The notes beneath the pieces were generated by a model. It was given only the letters and a program-made list of their open reading frames with translations, searched no databases and was not told the origin of the DNA. Shown piece after piece: positions 1 to 8,248 of a stretch of 64,000 bases of DNA. Source of the DNA: CAG-791 sp963655255 (GTDB lineage: Bacteria > Bacillota > Clostridia > Lachnospirales > Lachnospiraceae). Each line of letters opens with the position of its first letter. The first letter of the stretch is position 1. Position numbers and translations under genes: made by a program. The stretch covers positions 75,984 through 139,983 of the forward strand of contig CAVKEB010000005.1 in assembly GCA_963655255.1 (NCBI GenBank). The letters run 5' to 3'.

Positions 1-318
1 AAACTTCGTCTGCTCTCCCGGCACTTTCGGGTTCCCCGTGTCTTTTTCAGGATCTTCCTTTTTTGTCTTTTCACGGGATCTCACTGCCGCCCTGTAACTC
101 TGATAGACGGTACTCCACCGTTCCATCCCAAGCGCACCTCCCCAGCAGGTCAATGCTGTCAGCAGCAGAAAGAACAGGTTTTTCGGGCCGGAAAACAGAT
201 AAAAAGCGATACTTGCAAGCAATAGGCAGATCCACTGTCTCCTGCCCGCAAATACCGTGTAATACAGAATTAATGCAATGCACAGAAAAAGCGCAAAGCT
301 CCAGGATGTAATACTCAT
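1..318 (-). CDS. MBOAT-family membrane O-acyltransferase (5' part, cut by window edge)
   Basis: The reading frame is open from an ATG at 318 to the window edge, giving 106 residues without a stop. It starts MSITSWSFALFLCIALILYY, then a second hydrophobic stretch (residues about 28-45), SGPKNLFFLLL and a third segment. This N-terminal pattern is typical of the DltB/AlgI branch of MBOAT proteins, which move acyl groups onto extracellular polymers. Residues 76-106 are a charged loop rich in K, E, D and R. The ATG overlaps the hslO stop codon (ATGA), so translation is probably coupled to hslO. The catalytic His lies outside the window, so substrate and completeness cannot be judged. Confidence 0.75.
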   Translation of the reverse strand, partial: MSITSWSFALFLCIALILYYTVFAGRRQWICLLLASIAFYLFSGPKNLFFLLLTALTCWGGALGMERWSTVYQSYRAAVRSREKTKKEDPEKDTGNPKVPGEQTKF

Positions 319-1226
319 TTGTGTTGTGCTTCTGCCTTGATTTTCTCCAGTTCCGCCACAGAGAAAGCATATTTTCTGCCACAGAACTGGCAGGAAAGTT
401 CTACCGGCTTTTTCTCTTCAATCATGGAGGTCAGCTCTTTTTCCCCGAGCAGGGAAAGCGCCCGCGAAACACGTTCTCTCGAACAGCTGCAGTAAAACCG
501 GACATCGCTCCGGTCCGTGATTTTCAGATCGTCGAAGCCCTTCAATGCCTCTCTCAGCATGTCCTCCGGCGACATGCCGTCCTCCAGCATCTCGGTCACA
601 TACCGGATGGAGGAAAGATTCTTCTCCAGGCGGCTGATGGTCTCATCCGATGCAAACGGCATCAGCTGAAGGAGAAACCCTCCGGCCTTCTTTACGGTGT
701 GATCGGTGTCCACCAGAACGCCGAGACCGACAGAGGAAGGAATCTGCTCCGACTCCGCAAAATAATGCGTAAGATCATCCGCGATTTCACCGGAATGAAT
801 CGCGATCTGCCCGTTATAAGTTTCCTTCATGTCCAGGTCACGGATGACCGTCAGGGTTCCCTTTCCGACCGCGCGGCCGACATCCAGATGCCCGTCCGCC
901 TTGAGCGGGAGCATCACCAGGGGCTGCTGCACATAGCCCTTGACGTTTCCGTGGTGGTCCGCCGTTACGACGATGGAGCCGAGCGGCCCATCTCCGTCAA
1001 AGCGGATCGTCAGGAGGTCGTCCTCATTTTTGAGCATGTCGCTCATCATGAGTGCCCCCATCATGGTTCTGCCGAGCGCCGCCGTTGCCACCGGGCTCGT
1101 CCCGTGCGCTGCCCTTGCCTTCTCCACCAGATCTCTTCCCGTCACGGCAAAGCAGCGGATTTCATCGTTTCCCGCGATTCCGCGGATCATATAGTCATTC
1201 GAATTGCTTTTCTTCTGGTCTTCCAT
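315..1226 (-). CDS. hslO: Hsp33 redox-regulated chaperone
   Basis: A 303-residue protein of normal length for Hsp33, the cytosolic holdase switched on by oxidative unfolding. The family hallmark is visible at the C terminus: a CSC pair at about residue 245 and CQFC at about residue 280, the four zinc-binding cysteines whose oxidation activates the chaperone. The N-terminal body carries ATAALGRTMMGALMMSDMLK and RFDGDGPLGSIVV, both characteristic. It sits between apbE (28 bases upstream) and the MBOAT gene, which it overlaps by 4 bases, so these three are probably co-transcribed. The role beside a cell-envelope acyltransferase is unclear; the linkage may be accidental. Confidence 0.95.
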   Translation of the reverse strand: MEDQKKSNSNDYMIRGIAGNDEIRCFAVTGRDLVEKARAAHGTSPVATAALGRTMMGALMMSDMLKNEDDLLTIRFDGDGPLGSIVVTADHHGNVKGYVQQPLVMLPLKADGHLDVGRAVGKGTLTVIRDLDMKETYNGQIAIHSGEIADDLTHYFAESEQIPSSVGLGVLVDTDHTVKKAGGFLLQLMPFASDETISRLEKNLSSIRYVTEMLEDGMSPEDMLREALKGFDDLKITDRSDVRFYCSCSRERVSRALSLLGEKELTSMIEEKKPVELSCQFCGRKYAFSVAELEKIKAEAQHK

Positions 1227-1253
1227 TCCGTTTCTCTTCTCTTATTTTCCGTT

Positions 1254-2435
1254 TTACTTGGAAGGCGTAAAATCCATTCCTTCCGTTTTCTGCACCGAAT
1301 CATCACGAAGAATGAAAAGGGCCTCATATCCTTCCATGCTCCCGATCAGTCTCCTGCCATCCTCCGAGCCCAGAATCAGGCAGATGGTTGACAGCGCATC
1401 GCAGTCCGCCGAAGCGCCTTCCTTTCCCTGAATGGTGACGCCAAGGACATCCGAATCCACAGGATATCCCGTTTTCACATCAAGGATGTGGTGATACTCC
1501 TTTCCGTTCTCGGTAAAATACCGCTCGTACACCCCGGAGGTCACCATCGTCCCCTCCTCGAGAGGCGAGGAGCCGACAATCTTCGTCCGGTCGGAATAGG
1601 GTGTCTCGATGCCAATGGAAAACGAAGAAAATGTCGTTTCCTCCGTGGTGAATCCTGTAACATCCGGCTTCCCGCCCACACACTCAATGTTTCCGCCGAG
1701 ACTGACAATCGCCGAGGTCACTCCTTCCTGCTCCAGCGCTTCGCACACCTTGTCCGCGATGTACCCTTTGGCGATCCCGCCCAGATCAATCTCCGCCTCA
1801 GGGTCTGTAAGCTGCACGGTTCCCTTGTCCTGGTCCACGGAAATATTCCTGTAGTTCACATGCCGGACCGCTTCTGCCAGTGCATCCTTCTCCGGAACCC
1901 TGGGAGAATCGGAATGAAAATCCCAGAGATCCTCCGCTTTTCCGACGGTAATGTCGAATTTTCCTTCAGAAAGATCTCCGTAGGAAATTCCCTTTCGGAT
2001 AATTTCTATGGTTCTGTCATCACAGGCGACCGGTTTCCCGTCCGCATGATTGATGTTCCAGATGTCCGAGCCTTCCACGGTTTTACTGAGGAGTTTCTCG
2101 TAATCACTGCACAGAGCAAACGCTCCGGTAATCGCGTCTTCCGCTGCGGAGGAAAAGGTTTTACGGTCATTTTCCTCCGATTTTCCTGATTCCGCATCCT
2201 CAAATCCGGAGGCCTGAATGCCGTAAATCGTAATCTGGCAGATGGTGTCGAAGTAAAAGCTCTCCTTCGTCACCGGATCCTCTGCCGCTCCCGGCACAGT
2301 GCTTTCCTTTGTCTCACTGTCCGCTGTTTCCGTCCCGGACAGCCGTGCCGGTATTTGTCCGCAGCCGGCCTGTGTTATAATCATGGCTGCTGCAAAGACA
2401 CAAGCCATGAGGCTACGCATGTTCCGTTTTCTCAT
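1254..2435 (-). CDS. apbE: FAD:protein FMN transferase, lipoprotein
   Basis: A 393-residue ApbE protein, which attaches FMN covalently to Thr or Ser of target proteins outside the membrane. It begins with a positively charged signal peptide and a lipobox ending at Cys25 (TQAGC), so it should be a lipoprotein. Family motifs are DLGGIAKGYIADK, SLGGN, HHILDVKTGYPV and ASADCDALSTICLILG, covering the FAD pocket and metal ligands. The start is supported by AAGGAAG five bases upstream. Its likely clients are RnfG and RnfD, encoded 15 kb away in this window with acceptor motifs. A NusG-II gene and a Gx transporter gene start divergently upstream. Confidence 0.95.
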   Translation of the reverse strand: MRKRNMRSLMACVFAAAMIITQAGCGQIPARLSGTETADSETKESTVPGAAEDPVTKESFYFDTICQITIYGIQASGFEDAESGKSEENDRKTFSSAAEDAITGAFALCSDYEKLLSKTVEGSDIWNINHADGKPVACDDRTIEIIRKGISYGDLSEGKFDITVGKAEDLWDFHSDSPRVPEKDALAEAVRHVNYRNISVDQDKGTVQLTDPEAEIDLGGIAKGYIADKVCEALEQEGVTSAIVSLGGNIECVGGKPDVTGFTTEETTFSSFSIGIETPYSDRTKIVGSSPLEEGTMVTSGVYERYFTENGKEYHHILDVKTGYPVDSDVLGVTIQGKEGASADCDALSTICLILGSEDGRRLIGSMEGYEALFILRDDSVQKTEGMDFTPSK

Positions 2436-2454
2436 GCAAGCTTCCTTATGTATG

Positions 2455-2643
2455 CCTCAGTGAGGCAGCCGGTGCATCAGCACAGATGCTGCAGTTAAAA
2501 AGTGACCTATCAATGTCACTTTTAAACTTATACCTCGCTGAGGCAAAATCCGCGAAGGCGGTTTTGCCGAATGTGGCAGCCGGTGCATCAGCACCGATGC
2601 TGCAGTTTGAAAGTGACATATCGATGTCACTTTCAAACTTCCA
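2455..2643. repeat. Modular palindromic repeat, copy R1 (two partial units)
   Basis: This fills most of the apbE/NusG-II intergenic space. Two related units follow each other. Each has GGCAGCCGGTGCATCAGCAC, a short GCATC/GATGC hairpin, and a long hairpin whose arms are AGTTTGAAAGTGACAT and its complement (16 perfect pairs in the second unit, one mismatch in the first). Between them is TTATACCTCGCTGAGG followed by the stem GGCAAAATCCGC / GCGGTTTTGCC. The same blocks recur at 3253, 7251, 12370 and 50720. Short open frames here are by-products of the palindromes. Confidence 0.85.
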
Positions 2644-2770
2644 TCCCGCTGTCCTCTCACAGATTCCTGTGAACGGAGGATGAAATCATTCAGACTGTAA
2701 ATGCCGGAAGGGATCTGCCATCATAACACAGCTCACCGGTCGGCCTTTGCATATCAGGAGATATTTTATC

Positions 2771-3175
2771 ATGATTAAGGAGATTAAAAAAGGCGACGTC
2801 CTTCTTCTTGCTGCTTTTGTAGCGGCAGCCCTTCTGATTGCGCTCTCGCCGGTTCTCCGGAGCCTTGCCTCTTCCCAACATCGTGAGGAGACTCCGGTTC
2901 TGGAGGTCCGCATATCCGGAAAGCTCTACGGCACCTACGATCTTCAGAAGGATCAGACCATTGAAATCCGGAACCGGTACGGCACCAACGCACTGTCCAT
3001 CCGAAACAGCGCTGTCTCTATGACGGAATCCGACTGCCGGAACCAGATCTGTGTGCAAACCGGCTCCATTAACGAACCCGGACAAATGATTGTCTGTCTG
3101 CCGCACCGCCTGAGCGCCGAAATCACCGGTTCTTCGGCTTCCGCGGCTCCGTCCTACGATGCCATCTCAAGATAA
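2771..3175 (+). CDS. NusG domain II-containing membrane-anchored protein
   Basis: A 134-residue protein starting MIKEIKKGD at an ATG preceded by AGGAG ten bases upstream; a TTG at 2747 would add eight residues but lacks a ribosome site. One membrane segment (about residues 9-29) is followed by an outside domain with VLEVRISGKLYGTYDL, a Tyr/Gly-rich region and SDCRNQICVQTGSI...MIVCLPHRL. This matches the NusG domain II family found in Clostridia beside apbE and Gx-transporter genes. Function is not established; the conserved DCxxxxCxxTG pattern suggests a structural or metal/disulfide site. It is divergent from apbE. Confidence 0.85.
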   Translation: MIKEIKKGDVLLLAAFVAAALLIALSPVLRSLASSQHREETPVLEVRISGKLYGTYDLQKDQTIEIRNRYGTNALSIRNSAVSMTESDCRNQICVQTGSINEPGQMIVCLPHRLSAEITGSSASAAPSYDAISR

Positions 3176-3252
3176 CGGGCATCCATAACGAGCATTTTTA
3201 CCGGGAGAGAAACGCACCTGTGCCTTTCTTTTCGGGCTTCCGCAGAAATTCT

Positions 3253-3395
3253 GCAGTAAAACCGCTGCACTCGAAGATGTCTGATGACATCTTCTCTTGC
3301 TTAGAGTGCCGCCAAGCGGCACTCTGTACACAGAGAGAATTCGCCTTCGCGAAATTCTCTCTGGTATCGCGGATTTTGCTGCAGTGAGGTATCAA
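3253..3395. repeat. Modular palindromic repeat, copy R2, three-hairpin form
   Basis: Read on plus: an outer arm GCAGTAAAACCGC, then GAAGATGTC-TGAT-GACATCTTC (9 perfect pairs), AGAGTGCCGC-CAA-GCGGCACTCT (10 perfect pairs), an AGAGAGAATT...AATTCTCTCT hairpin, the outer partner GCGGATTTTGCTGC and finally GTGAGGTATCA. Copy R5 at 12370 has the same hairpins in the same order but in opposite orientation. The terminal GAGG lies nine bases before the ATG of the Gx transporter and is its only visible ribosome site. Confidence 0.88.
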
Positions 3396-3396
3396 C

Positions 3397-3945
3397 ATGA
3401 CACGTACGAACCCCAAACATAATCAAAGAACACTTTCCCCGCGGCAGCTGGCAACGCTTGGCATGCTGTCCGCGCTCGCACTCGCACTTTCCTTTCTGGA
3501 ATCGCTGATCCCGTTTCAGCCTGGTCTTCCCGGCGTCAAGCTCGGCCTTGCGAATCTGGTCATTGTATTCGCGCTCTACCGGATGGATGTGCACTCTGCG
3601 CTCCTTGTCAACGCCGTCCGGATTCTTCTTGCGGGCCTTCTGTTCTCCGGAATCTTCGGCATTCTCTACTCCGCGGCCGGTGCCGCGGCGAGCCTTGCCG
3701 CCATGGCCTTTCTTCTTCGGATCAACCGCAAAAGAGAACAGGCAGGAAAATCCTGCCTGTTCTCCATTTTCGGTGTCAGCATGACCGGCGGCGTGTTTCA
3801 CAACCTCGGCCAGCTGATCATCGCCATTTTATTTCTCTCCAACCGGAATCTTGTCTACTACTTCCCGGTCATGATCGTCTCCGGCATCGTCACGGGGATT
3901 GTCAACGGGATGATTGCAAGGCTGCTGCTAAAAAGACTGGTATAA
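3397..3945 (+). CDS. Gx transporter family protein (formerly 'heptaprenyl diphosphate synthase component I')
   Basis: A 182-residue membrane protein with about five to six hydrophobic segments. The motif FLESLIPFQPGLPGVKLGLANLVIVFAL is diagnostic of the family (PF07456), as are NAVRILLAGLLF and GGVFHNLGQL. The fold resembles the S component of ECF transporters; the solute is unknown and the old synthase name is misleading. It follows the NusG-II gene by 221 bases, which hold repeat R2. The repeat end GAGGTATCAAC provides the ribosome site directly before the ATG. Family neighbours in Clostridia are commonly apbE and NusG-II genes, as here. Confidence 0.88.
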   Translation: MTRTNPKHNQRTLSPRQLATLGMLSALALALSFLESLIPFQPGLPGVKLGLANLVIVFALYRMDVHSALLVNAVRILLAGLLFSGIFGILYSAAGAAASLAAMAFLLRINRKREQAGKSCLFSIFGVSMTGGVFHNLGQLIIAILFLSNRNLVYYFPVMIVSGIVTGIVNGMIARLLLKRLV

Positions 3946-3985
3946 ACTGTCTTCACCAGTTTGTGAAGCATCTCCCCCACTTTCC

Positions 3986-5650
3986 TCATCTTTTCCCGAA
4001 AAGGAAATACGCTCCGTCACGCTCGTAGCAGGCGATATTCTCAAACTGCAGATACTGCTGTGCCGTATCCTGATCACTGGTCAATATGAGATTGTCCCCA
4101 ATCTCTCCGGTCTCCCGGATCACTGCCAGAATCTGCTGCGCCTCTTCTTCCGTCCTCTCATAGGAGCCGCTGTTCGCCGTAGAGAAATACAGCTTCATAT
4201 GATGCTTCAGCGCCGGAACGGACAGCATCCGCACGCCGTCATAATACTGGTCCAGAAGAAAGTTCTCCCTCCCGTCCATCAGCGCATTCAGTTCCGGCTC
4301 CTGCAGGGCCGAGACGAAACCGGCATTTTCCTTCATCCTGTCATGCTTCTCCCGGATGCATATGTGCAGATCGAACAGCTGTAGCAAAACCACAAGACAC
4401 ATAAGAACCACCGCACTTCCTGCACCGATTCTCCTCCGATAATGCCAGATGCCGTAGAGAACACCGATCAGGATGCAGTAATACACCGGATAAAACAGGC
4501 GCGAACTCGCGCGGAAAATACCGCAGAAATTCACGAGACTTTCCGGAAGAGGAATTCTCAGAAGCTCCCTGTCGTTCAGCGTCACCACATTGCTGACCGC
4601 AAACAAAAAACACAAAAGAAGAAGCGCCAGTGCCACCCCGTTCCGGCCAAGCCAGCGCCTCCAGCGCATTTCCTGTCCTGCGGTCCGGAAAATCACCTCC
4701 AGGACCAGCAGAATCAGAAGCCCCGCAAAAACGCCCGCACCGAGGTAATTGAATCCGTCATAATTGCCGAGGATCTGCGGATGCACCTTGATCAGCGAGG
4801 ACCAGGTATATCCGCCAAGGCTCGTCGGATTATAGACCGCGTTCAGATTCATGGAATAAAATCCGTACCCGTCGCGGGAAGTCTGGACGCCGGTGCCCAG
4901 TACGCCGATCACGCATCCCGCCGCATAGGTCAGTGCAAGATTCGCCGCAAGATACAGAAGGCAGAAGGCATTTTTCCTCCGGATATCCTCCAGCACGCAC
5001 AGGACAAGGAAAACCGCAATCATCGGAAGAAAATACGGATGAATGCCGATGGCAAGAACGAGAAGGAGCAAAAACTCCGCATAATGACGTTTTTTCGGGC
5101 AGTCCCTGTGATTCAGCCAGACGAGAATCGCAAACAGAATCAGCCACTGGGACCCCAGTGCCGTATGACGGAGCGAGCGTTCCATCAGAATCGGGGCGAA
5201 GATAAAGAGAACGGATCCGATCGAAGAATACAGAACATTTCCGCTTTTTCTCTGCAGAATCTTCCACGCGGCAATTCCCTGCAGCACATAGCAGAGCAAT
5301 GCATACCATCCGAAATACTGGAACGTTTCCGGCAGAATTCCTCGGAACACCTTGCAGACAATGGCCCCCCACGGAATGCTGTCCGTGTAGGAAATGCAGG
5401 TTCCCTCTCCCACCGCCATGTCCGAAGCGATCCCCAGCGGAAACGTCCAATCGGAATTCCGGAAGGCAAGCCACCCGGAATAATGCTGAATGATGTCCGT
5501 CTCATCATATCCCGCCATGATCCACGCATCATTCGTCACATCAAGCGGCGTTGTTCCATAAATCAGAAGAAAGGCTCCGATCCCGAGAATCACCGCAACG
5601 AGCCACCCCCATTTTCCCGGACACATTTTCTTCTCTGTCTGACAGTTCAT
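3986..5650 (-). CDS. DUF6311-type polytopic membrane protein (putative GT-C glycosyltransferase)
   Basis: About 554 residues from the ATG at 5650 (MNCQTEKKMCPGK), which has AGAGGA upstream and puts the start just before the first membrane helix; a GTG at 5722 with GAGGAG would overlap the preceding gene. At least ten hydrophobic segments are visible. The first outside loop contains TNDAWIMAGYDETDIIQHYSGW, giving acidic residues where GT-C enzymes bind a lipid-linked sugar donor. The C-terminal 120 residues form a soluble domain. It is the last gene of the minus-strand glycan operon, next to a GT2 that could load a polyprenyl phosphate. The donor and acceptor are not known. Confidence 0.8.
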   Translation of the reverse strand: MNCQTEKKMCPGKWGWLVAVILGIGAFLLIYGTTPLDVTNDAWIMAGYDETDIIQHYSGWLAFRNSDWTFPLGIASDMAVGEGTCISYTDSIPWGAIVCKVFRGILPETFQYFGWYALLCYVLQGIAAWKILQRKSGNVLYSSIGSVLFIFAPILMERSLRHTALGSQWLILFAILVWLNHRDCPKKRHYAEFLLLLVLAIGIHPYFLPMIAVFLVLCVLEDIRRKNAFCLLYLAANLALTYAAGCVIGVLGTGVQTSRDGYGFYSMNLNAVYNPTSLGGYTWSSLIKVHPQILGNYDGFNYLGAGVFAGLLILLVLEVIFRTAGQEMRWRRWLGRNGVALALLLLCFLFAVSNVVTLNDRELLRIPLPESLVNFCGIFRASSRLFYPVYYCILIGVLYGIWHYRRRIGAGSAVVLMCLVVLLQLFDLHICIREKHDRMKENAGFVSALQEPELNALMDGRENFLLDQYYDGVRMLSVPALKHHMKLYFSTANSGSYERTEEEAQQILAVIRETGEIGDNLILTSDQDTAQQYLQFENIACYERDGAYFLFGKR

Positions 5651-5718
5651 GCTTTGATTTTCCTCTTTTCTCCGCGTCTTCCCGCCGATCCGCGCCGCTG
5701 ATGCAGCAGGCACACCGT

Positions 5719-6531
5719 TCACGGATTATAGGCTCCTCTTGCGTTTGCGAACAAAATCTTCATCAGCTCCGCATTTCCTTTGAAAAAGCTGATCTTGGTC
5801 GGTGTTTTCCCTTTCGCCGGATACGCTCTTGTCACCGGAATCTCACACGCGCGCATGCCGAGTTGCGTAGCGCGCACGGAAAGATAGGCAAGAAGCTCAT
5901 ATGTCATGAAAATATCCCGGAGCGGCTGCACCCGCTCGTCCGAAAGATATCTTGCCGAATACGCCCGATACGCATTGGTGGTATCCGTGAACTTCTGATG
6001 CGCCGTAAGAGAAATCACCGGCGCATGGATCAGACGGACCGACACCGTGCGGATCCACGGCGTATTCACCGCCTTTCCGCCTTTGATAAAACGGGATCCC
6101 TGGACAAAATCGTAGCCCTCCTCCAGCTTCCCGATAAACCTCGGAACGTCCTCGATGCTGTCCTTGTTGTTCCCGTCAATGGTCACAATGCCCTTATAGC
6201 CCCGCTGCAGAGCCCACCAGATTCCCATGCGGAGCTGAGCCCCCTGCCTGCCGTCATCCTGCTTCACCAGAAGTGCATTCACCTGCAGGCTCTTCAGTCC
6301 TTCCTCTTCCGTGCAGCCATCCGTGGAGCCCCCATCGCAGATCACAAGGTCGGCATGGTCCGCCACATGTTGCTCCTTCGCGCGCTCCAGTTCCCTCCGA
6401 ATCCGGTCACCTTCATTGATGATCGGAATCAGAACAACATAATCCTTTGTTTTCTCTCCAAATTCCCGACAGGTAAAACGAGGCACTCCCGGCTTCTTCT
6501 CATAAATGATCTCTTTGCAGCTGCTTTCCAT
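5719..6531 (-). CDS. Family 2 glycosyltransferase (DPM1-like)
   Basis: A 270-residue GT-A fold enzyme. Visible motifs are VVLIPIINEGDRIRRELE (nucleotide-binding strand), DLVICDGGSTDG, and GIVTIDGNNKDSIEDVPRF, where the usual DxD is DGNN. FVQGSRFIKGG follows, as in polyprenyl-phosphate glycosyltransferases. There is no clear membrane segment, so it probably acts at the cytosolic face. It lies between two GT-C-like membrane proteins (20 bases after one; its stop is 68 bases before the other), consistent with making a polyprenyl-P-sugar donor for them. The sugar is undetermined. Confidence 0.88.
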   Translation of the reverse strand: MESSCKEIIYEKKPGVPRFTCREFGEKTKDYVVLIPIINEGDRIRRELERAKEQHVADHADLVICDGGSTDGCTEEEGLKSLQVNALLVKQDDGRQGAQLRMGIWWALQRGYKGIVTIDGNNKDSIEDVPRFIGKLEEGYDFVQGSRFIKGGKAVNTPWIRTVSVRLIHAPVISLTAHQKFTDTTNAYRAYSARYLSDERVQPLRDIFMTYELLAYLSVRATQLGMRACEIPVTRAYPAKGKTPTKISFFKGNAELMKILFANARGAYNP

Positions 6532-6551
6532 AAAACTTCTGTTCTTCTTTC

Positions 6552-8186
6552 TTATTTCTCCTGACAGTTTGAACCGGATCCGTCCCGCAGACCACTGTAC
6601 CCTGTCATCAGCACAAATACCGGTGCATACAGATATAAATACCTTGCCCTTGCCTCGAACAGAATTTCAAATACCGTAATTCCAATCAGGGCAAGAGCCA
6701 TCGCATAATAGGCGCTCTTTCCCTTTTTCCGAAGCATCTTCAGCGAAGAAATCCAACCGCCAACAAGAACAAAGATCCACACAGCCTGTTCCATGGTCTC
6801 GAACACGCGGTAATATGCCCCGTCTTCATAATAAAACGCTCTCAGAATTCGTGATGCAGCTCCGTTTGTTTCCGGCAGTTCGGTCTGCCAGAAGTCCGGC
6901 TCGCATCCCCAGGCAAAGGTTCCGTCTGCGTAAACCACCATCATTTTTCTGACCAGATGCTTCAGCAGTCCATTGGCTCCCATTGCCTTCATGCGCTTCC
7001 CGGCACTCTGCAGATTGTAGTGATCCCTCTCCGCCTTTGTCCCAAATTTTGCCGACCGATCCAGATCGGATTGTAGAAAGGCACCATCCTGTTCCGTATT
7101 CAGCCCCATATTCAGGTAATGAAGGGGATCCATACTCTTTTCACTGTCGGAAACAAAGCCTCTTGAAGTCTGCCAGTGATTCTGCTCTCCGCGAATGCCC
7201 ATGATCGCAATACCGACAATCACCAGAACGAGAACCAGCCCCATCCATTTTTTATACCTTGATGCGGCAAAATCCGCGGAGGCGGTTTTGCCGAATGCGG
7301 CGGCATCACGAGGCCTCAGATTTCTCAGAAGTTCTGCAATTCCTATGGCAATCAGCATGATCAGGGCCTGCGGCTTGATCCGATATCCGCAGTATCCGAG
7401 AATCAGCAGAAACGCCCATCCGAAAATTTTTCCCCGGGAAGTTTTCGCCTCCGTCAGACGCAGATACAGATAAAGATCCAGAATCGGGAAAATCAGTCCC
7501 ATGGAATCCGTATACGCAATGACCATCCAGGGTGAGAGTCCTGCAAGGAGGACCGCCAGCCCCCACAGTATCCATGAAACCGCGGCATTCTCAGAAAACA
7601 TCCTCCTGCCAGTCAAATACACCAGCATGCAGGTCAGGGAAGACAGCAAGCAGTTGACGGCAGCCAGTGCCATGAGCTCATAGTCTCCCCGAAACAGATT
7701 CAGCGCGCGATTCGCCCGCAGAATCCAGTACTCCGCCTGCGCAAGAGTCAGATTATTCGGGTACGCCTGAAAATACCACTGCCAGTTGATCCCTCGATCA
7801 TCAATAATATTCCGGACCTCAGCCGTGACCGCCGCCGGATCCCAGCCGGTTTCAAAAAAAATACTGTAACAAATCCAGAGCTGCAGGAAAAACAACAAAA
7901 CCGTGCATGGCACAATTGGCCAGACCGGCACAGAACTTTCTCCGATCCGAACAGCGTTTGGAGCCTCCGCAGACACCGGACTTCTTTTCCTGCCTCCGCG
8001 CGCGATGACATGCCAGACAAGCCCCGCCGCAGCGATCAGAACAATATTTGGAAGCAGAAAGTCCTTTTTCCATGTAAATTCCGTGAAATCCGCTCCAACA
8101 TTGATCATTAAGATCATGGTAAAAAGAAGGAAGGCAACAATACCGATCAATCTTGTTATAACGCTGTGCATTTTTTCAACGACCAT
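6552..8186 (-). CDS. GT39-like polytopic membrane glycosyltransferase, carrying an in-frame repeat
   Basis: A 544-residue protein with about eleven hydrophobic segments. A first outside loop at about residues 110-150 has FFETGWDPAAV and NNLTLAQAEYW, in the place of the acidic-residue loop of PMT/ArnT enzymes; YTDSMGLIFPILDLYLYLRL follows. It probably transfers a sugar from a lipid donor outside the membrane. Residues about 293-313 (from RDAAAFGKTASADFAASRYK) are encoded by copy R3 of the palindromic repeat, in a cytosolic loop between membrane segments, so the insertion seems tolerated. AAGGA lies five bases before the ATG. It is 62 bases downstream of the sugar isomerase-like gene. Confidence 0.78.
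   Translation of the reverse strand: MVVEKMHSVITRLIGIVAFLLFTMILMINVGADFTEFTWKKDFLLPNIVLIAAAGLVWHVIARGGRKRSPVSAEAPNAVRIGESSVPVWPIVPCTVLLFFLQLWICYSIFFETGWDPAAVTAEVRNIIDDRGINWQWYFQAYPNNLTLAQAEYWILRANRALNLFRGDYELMALAAVNCLLSSLTCMLVYLTGRRMFSENAAVSWILWGLAVLLAGLSPWMVIAYTDSMGLIFPILDLYLYLRLTEAKTSRGKIFGWAFLLILGYCGYRIKPQALIMLIAIGIAELLRNLRPRDAAAFGKTASADFAASRYKKWMGLVLVLVIVGIAIMGIRGEQNHWQTSRGFVSDSEKSMDPLHYLNMGLNTEQDGAFLQSDLDRSAKFGTKAERDHYNLQSAGKRMKAMGANGLLKHLVRKMMVVYADGTFAWGCEPDFWQTELPETNGAASRILRAFYYEDGAYYRVFETMEQAVWIFVLVGGWISSLKMLRKKGKSAYYAMALALIGITVFEILFEARARYLYLYAPVFVLMTGYSGLRDGSGSNCQEK
7251..7310. repeat. Modular palindromic repeat, copy R3, inside a coding region
   Basis: Read on plus: TTTATACCTTGATGCGG, then GGCAAAATCCGC-GGAG-GCGGTTTTGCC and GAATGCGGCGGCATC. 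The stem is the short form seen in R1 and R6. It is in frame within the 6552-8186 gene and adds about 20 residues without a stop codon. Confidence 0.85.
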
Positions 8187-8248
8187 TACATTCCTTCTTT
8201 CCGTCAGATCAATACCGGATCGCAGCCGATCCCAAGGTCCTTTCCATC

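Noticed and set aside
2455..2643. Tandem repeat units resembling a short CRISPR array
   Set aside because: The units are palindromic, differ in sequence, have no equal-length unique spacers, and recur as single copies elsewhere.
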